Positions 16,245 through 25,993 of a DNA stretch of 64,000 bases are shown here, piece by piece. The DNA comes from Planctomycetaceae bacterium (GTDB lineage Bacteria > Planctomycetota > Planctomycetia > Pirellulales > Pirellulaceae). The notes below the pieces were generated by a model. It was given only the letters and a program-made list of their open reading frames with translations, was not told the origin of the DNA and did not search any database. The DNA lies in NCBI GenBank assembly GCA_027487485.1, contig JAIYDN010000052.1:299980-363979 (forward strand), given 5' to 3'. The position numbers were made by a program, and so were the translations under genes. Numbering within the stretch: the stretch's first letter is position 1; each line of letters starts with the position of its first letter.

Positions 16245-19200
16245 CTACCTTGATCCTCGATTACCATCACCACCACGATCACCACGACCGCCGCCACCTT
16301 GGCCGCCTCCACCAGGGAAACCGCCGCCAAAGCCGGGGAATCCGCCGCCACCTCCACCAAAGCCAGGAAAGCCACCACGGCCGCCACCGCCGCCAGGAAA
16401 ACCTCCACCGCCAGGGAATCCACCTCCACCGCCGGGAAATCCACCCCCTCGATTACGAAATTGCTGGAAGAAGTCTGCTGGATTGCTTGTGGTACCTGTT
16501 CCGCTGTTAGTGTTGGTCGATGAGCTCGATCCGCTCGCCTGGGAATTCGTCGAGGACGTCTTAGCAGATGCCCCGAAAACCGATTGAAGGGCCGATTTCA
16601 TGATGTTCGAGTTCACTTCGCCGCCGATCGGAATCACCATCACACTTTCTTCGACTCCGCCTGCATCCTCATCCATTTGCTTGACCAAACGCTCCACTTC
16701 CAAAAAAAGGTTCGGCGGAGCGACCACGATGAGCGAATTGTTCTTTTTGTCTGCTGTTACTGTCATGGTAGCCTCTTTGAGTTCACTTTGACCGCCACCT
16801 CGACGACCTCCGCCACCTCCGCCACCGCCTCGCAACGCCTCAATAAACTCTTGTGGCGAAGGCTGACGTTGAGCTGCTGCTGCGGCAGGCTGAGCGATTC
16901 GGTCGGCAAAGACTTGTTTGATGGTAGCTTCAACATCCGTCACCGGCGTGTTCAAAACATAGATCGTTTGAGCAGACCCACGGGACAGGTTTTCAACAGG
17001 GCTGTCTGGCTTATCGATGATCGAAACAAGCTCTTCTACGGTCTGCATATCTAAGGGATTAGCTTGTACCCAAATTGCATTAAAACGCGGATCGGGAATG
17101 AGCGAGATTTCGCCTGTAGCTCCCGAGCCAGAAACCGTCGAGCTACTGGCGCTAGAACTGCCGCCGGCACCACCCCCACCAAACAAGCTACCAAAAATTC
17201 CACCACCCCCTAAAACACTGGAGGCTACATCGCCAAGCAACCCACCACCGCCGCTTGAAGAAGCGACCTCGCCAGCAATCACGCTCCGAATCAACTCGAC
17301 GGCGGCCGCGGCTTTAATGTGCTGCAAATAGATAACTTCTGGGGTCGCAGGCCCAGCAGCCATCTGCTCTTCTGCTACTCTCGCAAGTTCATCAAATTCT
17401 TTCAACGCTTGTTGGTCATCGCTCGTAATGATCATCCCGCTCGGTCCACGAAAGATCGTGATTTCTCCCTTGGAAGAAGACGCATCCGTAGTCTCGCTGT
17501 GATCTTTCTTGCTGTCCGGTTCACTGGCAGCTTGAGCGACAGTATCTTGATCAACTGGATCTTGAATCACTGGATCTTGATTGGCGGCCGTGTACTTGGC
17601 GAACGGACTCACCAAATTGCCCAAGGAGCTGACTTTGTCTCCGTTTACTTTGGGCGGGAGAACGGGTCCTTCTTGTGCGCTGGAATTGCTTGGCTCCACT
17701 TGCAATGTTGGACTGGTCGGGGGAGCTGGTTTCGTTTCAGGCGCTGTCGGCTTCTTGGCGTCCTTGGACCATACTTCTTTGAATCGCGACTTCCGCTTGG
17801 TGGCTTCCATCAGCGCTTCAATTTGATTAAGCATTCTATCCGCGGATTTTCCTGTGTAAGGCATCAAGATCATTCCGTCCATGAGTCCGTTGGAGACAGG
17901 ACTCGATTCTTGAACCTTGTCAAGCAGAGTTCGCACTTGGGCAACTTCTTGTTCTGTACCCTTGACCATAATCCTGCGAGATGCGGAATCACCGTAGAAA
18001 ATGGGGCCTTTGCTCGTGGTCGGATCTTTGTCTTTGCTTTGCTTGCCAAAGAATTTCTCCAACGTCAGAATGGCAGCTTGAGTATCCAGCTTGCCCAAGG
18101 AGATGACTTCGAAGTCACTGCTTTGGCCTGCGAGTTCAGCGAGAATCTTGTCGATGGCATCGTGATCTGTTTTGGTCGCAGATGCCAAAATGTTGTTCGT
18201 TTTGGGATCGATTGCTAACCGCATATTCGGCTGGCCCGAGAATGTGGATTGCAAGACATCCATCGAAGTCGTAGGGTCGGAACCAAGCAGCGGATGGCTC
18301 TTAAAGTAAGGCTGCTCCGCACTTGCTGACGGCGCTGAATCGTCGGTTGGCTTCACATCAATCTGAGTGGTGATGTCCCGCAACTTCTGCAGCTTTTCGA
18401 CTGATCCTGTCGCATAAATTGTGTTGCCAAACGTGTCCGTCGAAAGACTCAGGTCATCCGAAGTGTTGATGCCATCTTTAAGCCCTACCAAAGGTCGCGC
18501 GATAGCGAGCACTTCATCGGCGCTGACATACTTCAAGGGCAATGTCACAATCTTGGCGGAACGTGCGCCTTCAGGATTCTCGGATCGCTCAATCAAGTCA
18601 CGAATGATACGCAACTTGCCAGCTGTTTCGGCCACCAACAATTGACCAGCCGTCGAAAGAGGTACAACCGACCCTTGGGCGCCAATCAACAGCTTGATTT
18701 CTTTTTCCGCTTCGTCCACCCCGGTCCGTTCGAGACTGAACACACACTTAACAAGCTCGTAATCCCCTCTTTTCTCGAGGTCTATTGGATTAACCAGTTC
18801 TGCCATCTCTCGGATGTACGATCGAACCAGTTCGGCCGATTCGCCGCTCCCTAAGTCCACGGTCATCAGAACTCGTTGACGCTTCAGAATTGTGAAGCCC
18901 TTGCCCAGCAGAACGCCATTCATGATATCCATCGCCTCGGATACTGAATAACGGCGATACGGATCGCGATAGGTGAAAGATCCGGTGGGATACGCGTCCA
19001 CCTGAAGACTCAGTTCAGCTTCTTTGGCAAGCCACTTCAGAACATCGTTCCAAGGAGTCGCATTAAAATTCATCATCAATCCGTCCGCAGGTCCCGCAAC
19101 GCGAGCGGTTCCACTTTCAGCTAAAGTTGCTGCGGCACCCGATTTGTCCATTCGTGCATCTTCGGTCGACGCCACCGCATCCGCTGCCAAAGCATCGGCC

Positions 19201-19844
19201 GGTACGTTGTTTTCTACAGCGACTTGTGAGGAAGCGGTCGATGCAACTTTTGGAGCTCCAGCAACTTTCAGCCACGCTTCTTTTTGTTGTTCATTCAGAA
19301 TGGCGTCGATACGTTTGTTCAACTCCGCTGCAACTTTTTCTTTTCCGTTTTCTGTTCGTCCCAGTTCTCGCATCAAGGCCGAACGACCTTCCAGAACATT
19401 CTTCACTTTTGCGATTTGCGAATCGTCCAACCCTAAATTCTTGGCGAATTCATCTTCTATCAAAGCAATCATCCCTAGCTTTTGAAGTCGCCAGGATTCC
19501 GCCATGCTCCGCTGAGAATCGGAAAGAAGGGCCAAACCTTGCTTTTCTACGCCCCGAACTAGCTCGAATTCTTTTTGCCTTCGATCCGTTGGCGAAAGTT
19601 CTCGCAATTGGCTAGCAAATGCCAGGGCTTGGCTTTCATGCTGCTTGATGATCGCCTCAATACGGTCCAGTTGGTCTTGCGACAGCCCCAGTTCCGCCGA
19701 GTTGCCGGGATCCGTAATTGAGGCCAAAACCCCAACTAAATCGGGGTTTCCGGAGCCAAAAAGGCTCGATGTAGCCCCCAGTTGCTGATGAAAAGCAACG
19801 ATCGCGAGCAGGCAAAAACTAATTTTTCGAATTCGAATATTCAT
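16245..19844 (-). CDS. Secretin-like protein: N-domains without a visible barrel domain
   Basis: First gene of the operon, in the place of gspD; 1199 residues from the ATG at 19844, which gives a signal peptide (KISFCLLAIVAF, cut near GATSS). Residues 30-200 form a helical region with two Spy/LTXXQ-like motifs (LGLSQDQLDRI and ILNEQQKEAW). An N0/STN-like domain follows near 257-330 and then about five NolW-type N-domains near 428-500, 577-645, 835-945, 958-1060 and 1068-1130. These are split by an acidic low-complexity linker (about 690-800) and glycine-rich loops. The protein ends in a Gly/Phe/Pro-rich tail (1130-1199, GGGFPGG repeats). I see no secretin C-domain and no VPxLGDIPxLG-type signature, so it may not make the outer-membrane pore itself. 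Confidence 0.82.
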   Translation of the reverse strand: MNIRIRKISFCLLAIVAFHQQLGATSSLFGSGNPDLVGVLASITDPGNSAELGLSQDQLDRIEAIIKQHESQALAFASQLRELSPTDRRQKEFELVRGVEKQGLALLSDSQRSMAESWRLQKLGMIALIEDEFAKNLGLDDSQIAKVKNVLEGRSALMRELGRTENGKEKVAAELNKRIDAILNEQQKEAWLKVAGAPKVASTASSQVAVENNVPADALAADAVASTEDARMDKSGAAATLAESGTARVAGPADGLMMNFNATPWNDVLKWLAKEAELSLQVDAYPTGSFTYRDPYRRYSVSEAMDIMNGVLLGKGFTILKRQRVLMTVDLGSGESAELVRSYIREMAELVNPIDLEKRGDYELVKCVFSLERTGVDEAEKEIKLLIGAQGSVVPLSTAGQLLVAETAGKLRIIRDLIERSENPEGARSAKIVTLPLKYVSADEVLAIARPLVGLKDGINTSDDLSLSTDTFGNTIYATGSVEKLQKLRDITTQIDVKPTDDSAPSASAEQPYFKSHPLLGSDPTTSMDVLQSTFSGQPNMRLAIDPKTNNILASATKTDHDAIDKILAELAGQSSDFEVISLGKLDTQAAILTLEKFFGKQSKDKDPTTSKGPIFYGDSASRRIMVKGTEQEVAQVRTLLDKVQESSPVSNGLMDGMILMPYTGKSADRMLNQIEALMEATKRKSRFKEVWSKDAKKPTAPETKPAPPTSPTLQVEPSNSSAQEGPVLPPKVNGDKVSSLGNLVSPFAKYTAANQDPVIQDPVDQDTVAQAASEPDSKKDHSETTDASSSKGEITIFRGPSGMIITSDDQQALKEFDELARVAEEQMAAGPATPEVIYLQHIKAAAAVELIRSVIAGEVASSSGGGGLLGDVASSVLGGGGIFGSLFGGGGAGGSSSASSSTVSGSGATGEISLIPDPRFNAIWVQANPLDMQTVEELVSIIDKPDSPVENLSRGSAQTIYVLNTPVTDVEATIKQVFADRIAQPAAAAAQRQPSPQEFIEALRGGGGGGGGRRGGGQSELKEATMTVTADKKNNSLIVVAPPNLFLEVERLVKQMDEDAGGVEESVMVIPIGGEVNSNIMKSALQSVFGASAKTSSTNSQASGSSSSTNTNSGTGTTSNPADFFQQFRNRGGGFPGGGGGFPGGGGFPGGGGGRGGFPGFGGGGGGFPGFGGGFPGGGGQGGGGRGDRGGDGNRGSR
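16265..16452. repeat. Glycine-rich repeat coding for the secretin-like tail
   Basis: On the minus strand this encodes repeated GGGFPGGGG and GGFPGFGGG units at the C-terminus of the secretin-like protein. The DNA is a set of CCACCGCCxGGAAA-type units and could expand or contract. Confidence 0.65.
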
Positions 19845-20120
19845 GAAAAAAGCGTGCAAAATGGATTTAGGATCCGCAAATGGGCGTCGGGACACACCAA
19901 CCTGACTCTAGTCTCCGGTCAATAGATCTCCAGTGTTTCCTAGGTCGGTTATCCTAATTAGTTCGCCAGCATCTTCCAAATCTTGCATTTGAAACGAATA
20001 GGGAGCATCCGGGAAAACCGAGAGATCGAACTCTTAACCCGTTGCATCCTTAAAAGTTCCGTTTGACAGGACTTTTGATAATGCTGCCGTCGGGCGACTA
20101 AACAAGTCTAAATCACGGGC
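19845..20120. other. Intergenic region upstream of the secretion operon
   Basis: 276 bases with no gene. As the only sizeable gap upstream of the ten-gene operon, it is the likely place of its promoter; no consensus promoter can be called by eye. At 20052-20076, AAAAGTTC and GGACTTTT could pair (one G-T) around a nine-base loop, a weak candidate terminator for the upstream minus-strand gene. Confidence 0.5.
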
Positions 20121-23100
20121 TCAAAAGCTTTTGCGTGTTTCGGTAGGTTTCTCATTTTGCTTGTCCCCTTTCGGCTTATCTCCCTTGAAGAATTTGAATG
20201 GCAAATTGAACAGATCCAAATTCATGTCCATTTTAGGCAGCGCTGTTCCGTCGGCGGAATTACCGTTCGCAGCCGTATTTGCAACGGCCAGGGGCTCGAT
20301 ATCCACGGTTCCAACCACGATCAATCGTTCTGGCAATTGGGTCAGGTGCAATTGAGCTCCTCGAAACCACTCCAGCCAAGTTGCCTTGTAGCCCTGCGGA
20401 GGCAAGCACTTCGTTGAATCGAAGCCAAGGGTGGGTTGGTTGGACCCCATCATCAGGAGACTGGCTGGCCATGCGGTTGTCTGCCAGACCGAAACTCCCG
20501 AATCTGAATTGGCTGGCTGCAAAACATACTGCCCACCGAGCGAGCATTGCAATCTCGCATCGATCAGTCTTTCTGCGACTTGAAGTGATTGGTTCGGTTC
20601 CACCTTGAGCTGTTCCGTCAACGAATCTAGCAACATCAAGTTACCCCGCGTCGTCTGGGCTGCGCGTCGAAACCAGTAGGTATTGAACCAAGCCGACAGC
20701 TTGCTCTTTTCGAGATCTCGAATCTTCAGGCGACCTTGGGCGACATCATCGGCTGGCACGGGCCTTAAATGCATGGCACAGTTCTCAAGTATCGAACGAT
20801 CGAAGGAAAGAACGCTAAAGCCGCCAGCCTGCCATCTCCAGAGCCCAATCAGTAAACGAGAGAATCCTAATGCATCAGGAGGCCCGCCCCCCAGCCCAAG
20901 CGGCAAACGATCTAAATACCCAGGTCTTGGCCATCCCCCTAAGTATGCAGGCAGCGACTGAAGTGTGCGAAGCGTTGCCAACAACCCTTTGGTCTCTCCA
21001 GGGACAGGCGGCACCATATCTTTTAAGCCAGCGAACATGACATGGTCAGGTGAGAACGAACGAGCGGTGCTTTGCCCAGCCAAATGAACTTGGCAATTGA
21101 TGACGTCATCCGGTGGAAGCTGAATTTCAGTTCGAACGGGTGGAGCCAAGAATTGCGATAACCATCCATATTTTTCTTGGCCAAGAGGGGCGACGTATGC
21201 TTCGATCGCAATGCGTTCCATCTTCTCGGAAGGCTCTCCCGCAAATCGTCGCACCCCAACCATTAATGGGTCGGTCTGTTGCCATTGCGTAGCGTAAAAC
21301 GAAGCTTGATCGCGGTAACTTCTCGCTTCTTCTTCGGAACATTCCGATATCTCCACATCGGCAATTGGCAGGAAGCTACCTCGTTTTCCACGCAAGGAAT
21401 CGTTCCAGTTCCCTTCATACGCTAGGGTCTGAGAACCATCCGCTCGAACCTGAAAGGTCTCGGGAAGATAGCCGTCTTCGATGAGCTCTGGAATGCTGGG
21501 GGACGACTTGTCCGAACCGGACTCCGCCCGAGCTGTCAAGCTTGCGATTTCTGCAATCTCGATCGCTGCAATGGCTTTCAATCGACGTCGCAATTCGATC
21601 TGATATCCGGGCGACACTAGATTTCGAAAAAATTCTGAAGAAAGATAGACGAACACATCGTAACGATGTTCCACCGGCATCATTAACCGTGCAAACCGGA
21701 AGGCTCGCGAATCCCCCAGCGACGGCTGCCCCGCGTGCACCTGAATGAATCTTTCTGCCAATCGCTTGCTTGTCGTCAACAGCACAAACTGGCCTCGATC
21801 GATCATGAAAGAACGAACTTGGTTATCGGGTGTGCTTAGCAGTGAAACTTGCGTTCCACCGATCTCAAGTGTTTCCAGCTTGCCTCCCACTGTTTCCAAT
21901 TGTTTGGCAGCAGCAACTCTTTCCTGGGTCAATGAAGACTTAAGCAATGCAACGTTTTTTGCCTCGAAGAGCACCCCTAAGGTCGGGCCTTCTTGGAGAT
22001 AAAGATCCTGGCCGATAACTGCCATGTCGCCGATGATCGAATCGCCGAACATTTTCGCAACTGCAGTGGTTTTGGTATTGAGCAACTTCTCCATGCGACG
22101 GTTGGTCTCGTAATTGAAGCCGCGAAGCACCGCCATCTGAGCTAGATCGCCACCCCGGGTTTGGCTGAGTTCTTGAAACCATAGATAATTCGAGAAGCTG
22201 GCAAAACGCATGTAATAGCATTCAGGCGGGACCTTTTTGGCAATTGCTTCAATCTCTTGATTGAGCGGTGTATCAGGTGAAGGAACATCAACCCATTGTG
22301 GAGGCGCAGGAACGGGGACCATTTTCAAATCGTGAGGCGCTGGCTTGCGAAGCGATTCCTGAAACACTTCCGCTCGCAATCCCTCTACACCTGCAACCAA
22401 TGCTAACGTGGGTAATGGATCTGTCTGCTTTTGCTTCTTCGAATCCGAACTGGTCTTGGCTAAGTCTGGTAATGGGAACCCGTAACGATAGGCCAACATG
22501 TGCGTCAAATAATGTTCTACGATCGCGGGATAATCGCTCTGCTCAATCTGCTTTTTTGCATGCTGTACGTAACCATCCCACCAGGAAGAAAGCAACGCTT
22601 GATAAGCAGCAGAATACGTCGTGTTAAGTCCAAGCTGCGACGAGTCGCCGGAAGCTGGTTTTTGGATGGCACTCCCTTCCTCGATCGGTTGGATCGTCAA
22701 TTGTGTCGAAATGTCGCCTGCAATATTGATATGCAGCGGCTCCTTGCCTCGAAACAAAAACTGGACGCGAAGCACTTCCGGTGGATCAATTTGCTCTTTC
22801 GCATTTTGAATCGCACTGCGAATACGCCGAATCAATCCGCCGTTTCCGATCCCCGGGCGACCGCTGGCCATTGGCGTATGGACTTCAGGCGGCTCCGTTG
22901 TTTGCACATCGACGGCCGGAAACATGACGCGTCCTTCGTCGTCACTGATAATGATCCGCAACGATTCGGTACTTGAAACTTGACCGATAGGCAAAAGAAC
23001 CCTGGCTACCCCATAAGGCAATCCCACAATGGCTTCAGAACGGATTGCAGCTGCTCCACCAACGGGTATTGGATTCGCTTGCGCAAGGCAATGGGATTGC

Positions 23101-23228
23101 GATCCCCACAAAAACAAACAAAACGCAATAATGAAAACAGACGCAGTCCCAACTTTGCTTGGTCTACCAAACATAAAGAGCCGGTTCAAGACATAGGAAG
23201 AAGCAAAATTCCGTGCATTTGTGTTCAT
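20121..23228 (-). CDS. Large exported protein of unknown function (about 1035 aa)
   Basis: I do not recognise a family. The N-terminus has a signal or anchor segment (GTASVFIIAFCLFLWGSQSHCLAQA). The chosen ATG at 23228 is uncertain: an ATG at 23249 adds seven residues, and another lies 18 codons in from the longer start. The body is mixed alpha/beta without obvious repeats; it includes a helical region with YVQHAKKQIEQSDYPAIVEHYLTHMLAYRYG, several short beta-rich stretches, and a lysine-rich C-terminal tail (FKGDKPKGDKQNEK). It lies on the same strand and 276 bases upstream of the secretion operon, so it could be a partner or a substrate of that machine, but this is only positional inference. 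Confidence 0.65.
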   Translation of the reverse strand: MNTNARNFASSYVLNRLFMFGRPSKVGTASVFIIAFCLFLWGSQSHCLAQANPIPVGGAAAIRSEAIVGLPYGVARVLLPIGQVSSTESLRIIISDDEGRVMFPAVDVQTTEPPEVHTPMASGRPGIGNGGLIRRIRSAIQNAKEQIDPPEVLRVQFLFRGKEPLHINIAGDISTQLTIQPIEEGSAIQKPASGDSSQLGLNTTYSAAYQALLSSWWDGYVQHAKKQIEQSDYPAIVEHYLTHMLAYRYGFPLPDLAKTSSDSKKQKQTDPLPTLALVAGVEGLRAEVFQESLRKPAPHDLKMVPVPAPPQWVDVPSPDTPLNQEIEAIAKKVPPECYYMRFASFSNYLWFQELSQTRGGDLAQMAVLRGFNYETNRRMEKLLNTKTTAVAKMFGDSIIGDMAVIGQDLYLQEGPTLGVLFEAKNVALLKSSLTQERVAAAKQLETVGGKLETLEIGGTQVSLLSTPDNQVRSFMIDRGQFVLLTTSKRLAERFIQVHAGQPSLGDSRAFRFARLMMPVEHRYDVFVYLSSEFFRNLVSPGYQIELRRRLKAIAAIEIAEIASLTARAESGSDKSSPSIPELIEDGYLPETFQVRADGSQTLAYEGNWNDSLRGKRGSFLPIADVEISECSEEEARSYRDQASFYATQWQQTDPLMVGVRRFAGEPSEKMERIAIEAYVAPLGQEKYGWLSQFLAPPVRTEIQLPPDDVINCQVHLAGQSTARSFSPDHVMFAGLKDMVPPVPGETKGLLATLRTLQSLPAYLGGWPRPGYLDRLPLGLGGGPPDALGFSRLLIGLWRWQAGGFSVLSFDRSILENCAMHLRPVPADDVAQGRLKIRDLEKSKLSAWFNTYWFRRAAQTTRGNLMLLDSLTEQLKVEPNQSLQVAERLIDARLQCSLGGQYVLQPANSDSGVSVWQTTAWPASLLMMGSNQPTLGFDSTKCLPPQGYKATWLEWFRGAQLHLTQLPERLIVVGTVDIEPLAVANTAANGNSADGTALPKMDMNLDLFNLPFKFFKGDKPKGDKQNEKPTETRKSF

Positions 23229-23340
23229 AGATACGCTTTCACTGAACAAATCGATTGCATCGAATTGGAGTACACTTTGTTCTAGTCTAAACTAGCATGC
23301 CATTCCTTCGAAGCCCAACCCCACAGGGAGCCTCCGAATC

Positions 23341-24732
23341 ATGCATCATTGCGCAGTTCTTTTAGCATACATCTTTCGCCATTTCCATTTTGTGACAATT
23401 CCACCACTATTTACGAAGACATTTGCTCTGCTAGCAATTCTTTTTCTGCTTACCGTCGAACTGGCCCAAGCTCAAGACGATGCAGATACGGAATCCCAAG
23501 CGAAAGCGATTACAAGTCAAAAGCGAGAGAAGCTCTCGCAATTGGTCCAAGAGATTTCAGGGCGATTGGATGACGTTAAAAAATCGGTTCGAGACGCAGC
23601 CGAACAAGAACTACTAGCTCTTGGTCCCGACGCGATGGAATTTTTGCCAGCGATGAACAACAAAGAATCCGATGAATGGAAAATGCGGATCGACCGATTG
23701 CGAACTGCGTTTAGTAAACTGGAATTTGAGCAAATCACAAAGCCTTCGCTGGTAACACTGAAAGGCAAGATGTCAGGCCGCGAAGCACTCATCGAATTGT
23801 CCAAGCAGACTGGAAATACCATTCTGCTGGGTGAGCTTGAAAACTTAGATGACGAGGTTGAAACCGACTTTGAAAACACTCCTTTCTGGGAAGTCTTCGA
23901 TGAAGTTCTTGACCAGATGGATTTAACCGTCCCTGCATCGGACGGAGGTTCGCTGCTTTTAACTCCACGTCGCACCGAAGCACCACTTAGAATTGCTACG
24001 GCCGGATATTGCGGTTTGTTTCGGCTCGAGCCGATATCGATTCAAAAGCTATTGCCTCTGATTGATCCTGCACGAGGGCGAGTCCAAGTTCAATTGCTTC
24101 TTTCTTGGGAACCTCGGTTGAACCCCGTTTTCGTTCAGTTTCCCATGGACACCATGAAATTGGTGTGTGACGATGGCCAGATCTTGTCGACGACTGGCGA
24201 ATCGCAAGAAACCGATTTTGTTCCTTCAGGTGGCGCTCAAATGCTGGTGGACTTGAGCTTCCAGCTTCCAAAGCATCAGTCCACTAAAATCTCTCGATGG
24301 ACTGGCAAGATGTCGATCGCTACCCCTGGTGTGCCTGCCACGTTGGAGTTCACCGACTTGATGAAAGCAGGTAAAAACAGTGAAGACAAATCGGCTAGCG
24401 TTGGCAACTTGACTGTGATATTGGAGAAAGCTCGCAAGAACCGCGATATTTATGAAGTGTTGGTCGGCGTGCAACTTAAGGGAACTGAAAAATCCGCAGA
24501 GTCATTTCGAGGTTGGTCCAACAACAACGAAGCGTATCTTTTGGACAAGACAGGCAAACGCGTAGAGCATGTGGGCTGGTCCACGACGCGGATGACAGAA
24601 AGCGAAATTGGATTATCCTATTTGTTCGATATCGACGGCGGTCTTGATGATTGCAAGTTCGTTTATCGAGCGCCCGCCAACTTGATTGATCAATCCCTAG
24701 AATTTGTACTGGAAGATGTGCCACTGCCATGA
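23341..24732 (+). CDS. Secreted protein with an STN-like domain, unknown function
   Basis: 463 residues. A hydrophobic export signal ends near VELAQAQ (about residue 45). Residues 60-125 are helical and HEAT-like (SVRDAAEQELLALGPDAMEFLP). Residues 140-205 (MSGREALIELSKQTGNTI to VLDQMDLTV) follow the pattern of the small N0/STN domain found at the front of secretins and TonB-dependent transducers. The C-terminal half is beta-rich, with no recognised family. It is divergent from the unknown 1035-residue gene and its stop overlaps the next start as ATGA, so it is translationally coupled to a flavoprotein. The STN-like domain next to a secretion operon hints at a related role; not proven. An internal start could shorten the unusual N-terminus. 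Confidence 0.65.
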   Translation: MHHCAVLLAYIFRHFHFVTIPPLFTKTFALLAILFLLTVELAQAQDDADTESQAKAITSQKREKLSQLVQEISGRLDDVKKSVRDAAEQELLALGPDAMEFLPAMNNKESDEWKMRIDRLRTAFSKLEFEQITKPSLVTLKGKMSGREALIELSKQTGNTILLGELENLDDEVETDFENTPFWEVFDEVLDQMDLTVPASDGGSLLLTPRRTEAPLRIATAGYCGLFRLEPISIQKLLPLIDPARGRVQVQLLLSWEPRLNPVFVQFPMDTMKLVCDDGQILSTTGESQETDFVPSGGAQMLVDLSFQLPKHQSTKISRWTGKMSIATPGVPATLEFTDLMKAGKNSEDKSASVGNLTVILEKARKNRDIYEVLVGVQLKGTEKSAESFRGWSNNNEAYLLDKTGKRVEHVGWSTTRMTESEIGLSYLFDIDGGLDDCKFVYRAPANLIDQSLEFVLEDVPLP

Positions 24733-25907
24733 TGGAACTGGAATGGGATCCCGAAGTCGAGTCCCCGGCTACGATCGCTGTCATCGGAGCAGGTCCGGTT
24801 GGTTTGGAAGTAGCCATCTATGCTCGTTTTCTTGGATATTTTGTAACGATCTTTGAGGAACGACGTGTTGCTCATCGAATGCTAGATTGGCACAACCGTC
24901 CGCTGAGTGTCCCCGTTCAGGATTGCACTACTTCGCTTGGGCACGCCGCCATCAAGGCTCAGTTCCCTGACTACGAGCGTCGACCACCCGATTATGTCTT
25001 CACCGGAAAGTCTTTTGCAGAAGAATACTTGGTCCCGCTTGCCAAGAACGATTTATTGTTCGACGACATCCACTTCCTAAGCCCCGTTGCTGACGTATCA
25101 CGCTTGCAAACCTATGTGTGCGATGCGATTCACCATCAAGAACGCTGCAACGACGAGTTTCGAATTTTCGTCGAAGGGCGTCATCGTGGTAATTGGATTT
25201 CGCGGGCCGATGTCGTGGTCGACTGCAGGGGCATGTTCCAACAATCCTGTGGACTTGGGCCGGGGGGCGGACAAGCGATGGGCGAGATCGGATTGCGAGA
25301 TACCTTTCTGAAGCATACGCCGCTCGACCGGAAGTTCGAAGCCAAATCGATCGTTGGCAAACGCACGTGTTTGATCGGTCAGTCTAAGAGAGCAGTACAG
25401 TTCGCGACGGAGTTCGCTAGCCAGTTTGCGAATCAGCCTGACACCCGTTTGACATGGCTCATTCGCTCCACGCGGAACCAAGATTCAGACGACTTTGCCA
25501 ACGCTCTTCAGGCGATTCGTTCCAATCAACCATCGAATTTGATCCTCCTGGAATCACTGGGTGTCGATCAAATCCAACAAGAACCCAATTCGCATTATGT
25601 TTTGCGATTGATGCGAGACGATGACTCGGTGATGGAACTGCAATGCGATGTCATCGCATCGTTTCAAGCTGGCCGCACCAAACCAATTTCAACCGAATTG
25701 AATCTAAGTCCATGGGCTGATCCCGACGTACCCAGTTTCATCACCAAGGAACCAGGCTACTATCAGTTGCGAGCGGGCAGTCTTGAAGAGGGGGCTGGCA
25801 CCGGCTTGACTGCGGCTCACGACCAAATCCGACATTTGTTCGCACTGATATCAGGTCGTGCAGATCTCGATCTTTATCGCATTGTGGAAACACCCACAAA
25901 CGACTAA
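24729..25907 (+). CDS. FAD-dependent oxidoreductase, substrate unknown
   Basis: 392-residue flavoprotein. The dinucleotide-binding motif VIGAGPVGLEVAIYARFLG at residues 19-37 and the following acidic strand end (FEER) indicate FAD binding at the N-terminus. A second nucleotide-fold segment, KRTCLIGQSKRAVQFATEFA, lies near residues 213-232, as in thioredoxin-reductase-like two-domain enzymes, though the redox CxxC motif is absent. The C-terminus contains GTGLTAAHDQIRHLF, which looks like the FAD-contacting helix. This resembles flavin monooxygenase-like or pyridine-nucleotide oxidoreductases without a known planctomycete substrate. The ATGA overlap with the preceding secreted protein suggests co-expression. 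Confidence 0.72.
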   Translation: MMELEWDPEVESPATIAVIGAGPVGLEVAIYARFLGYFVTIFEERRVAHRMLDWHNRPLSVPVQDCTTSLGHAAIKAQFPDYERRPPDYVFTGKSFAEEYLVPLAKNDLLFDDIHFLSPVADVSRLQTYVCDAIHHQERCNDEFRIFVEGRHRGNWISRADVVVDCRGMFQQSCGLGPGGGQAMGEIGLRDTFLKHTPLDRKFEAKSIVGKRTCLIGQSKRAVQFATEFASQFANQPDTRLTWLIRSTRNQDSDDFANALQAIRSNQPSNLILLESLGVDQIQQEPNSHYVLRLMRDDDSVMELQCDVIASFQAGRTKPISTELNLSPWADPDVPSFITKEPGYYQLRAGSLEEGAGTGLTAAHDQIRHLFALISGRADLDLYRIVETPTND

Positions 25908-25993
25908 ACCACTATGTCCACTGCGTTACAGAAGCCTACATCCATAGTGTTCGGCACGAAATTTGATCGAGAGAGCGACGAAACTATTTCGGC

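Noticed and set aside
16189..16587. Proline-rich plus-strand open frame
   Set aside because: Antisense shadow of the glycine-rich tail of the secretin-like gene.
17880..18320. HPLLGSDPTTSMDVLQ in the secretin-like protein as a secretin signature
   Set aside because: It lacks the VPxLGDIPxLGxLF pattern and sits in a linker between N-domains instead of a barrel domain.
20052..20076. Intrinsic terminator after the unknown exported-protein gene
   Set aside because: The stem is only eight A/T-rich pairs with one G-T and a nine-base loop; too weak to list as a separate feature.
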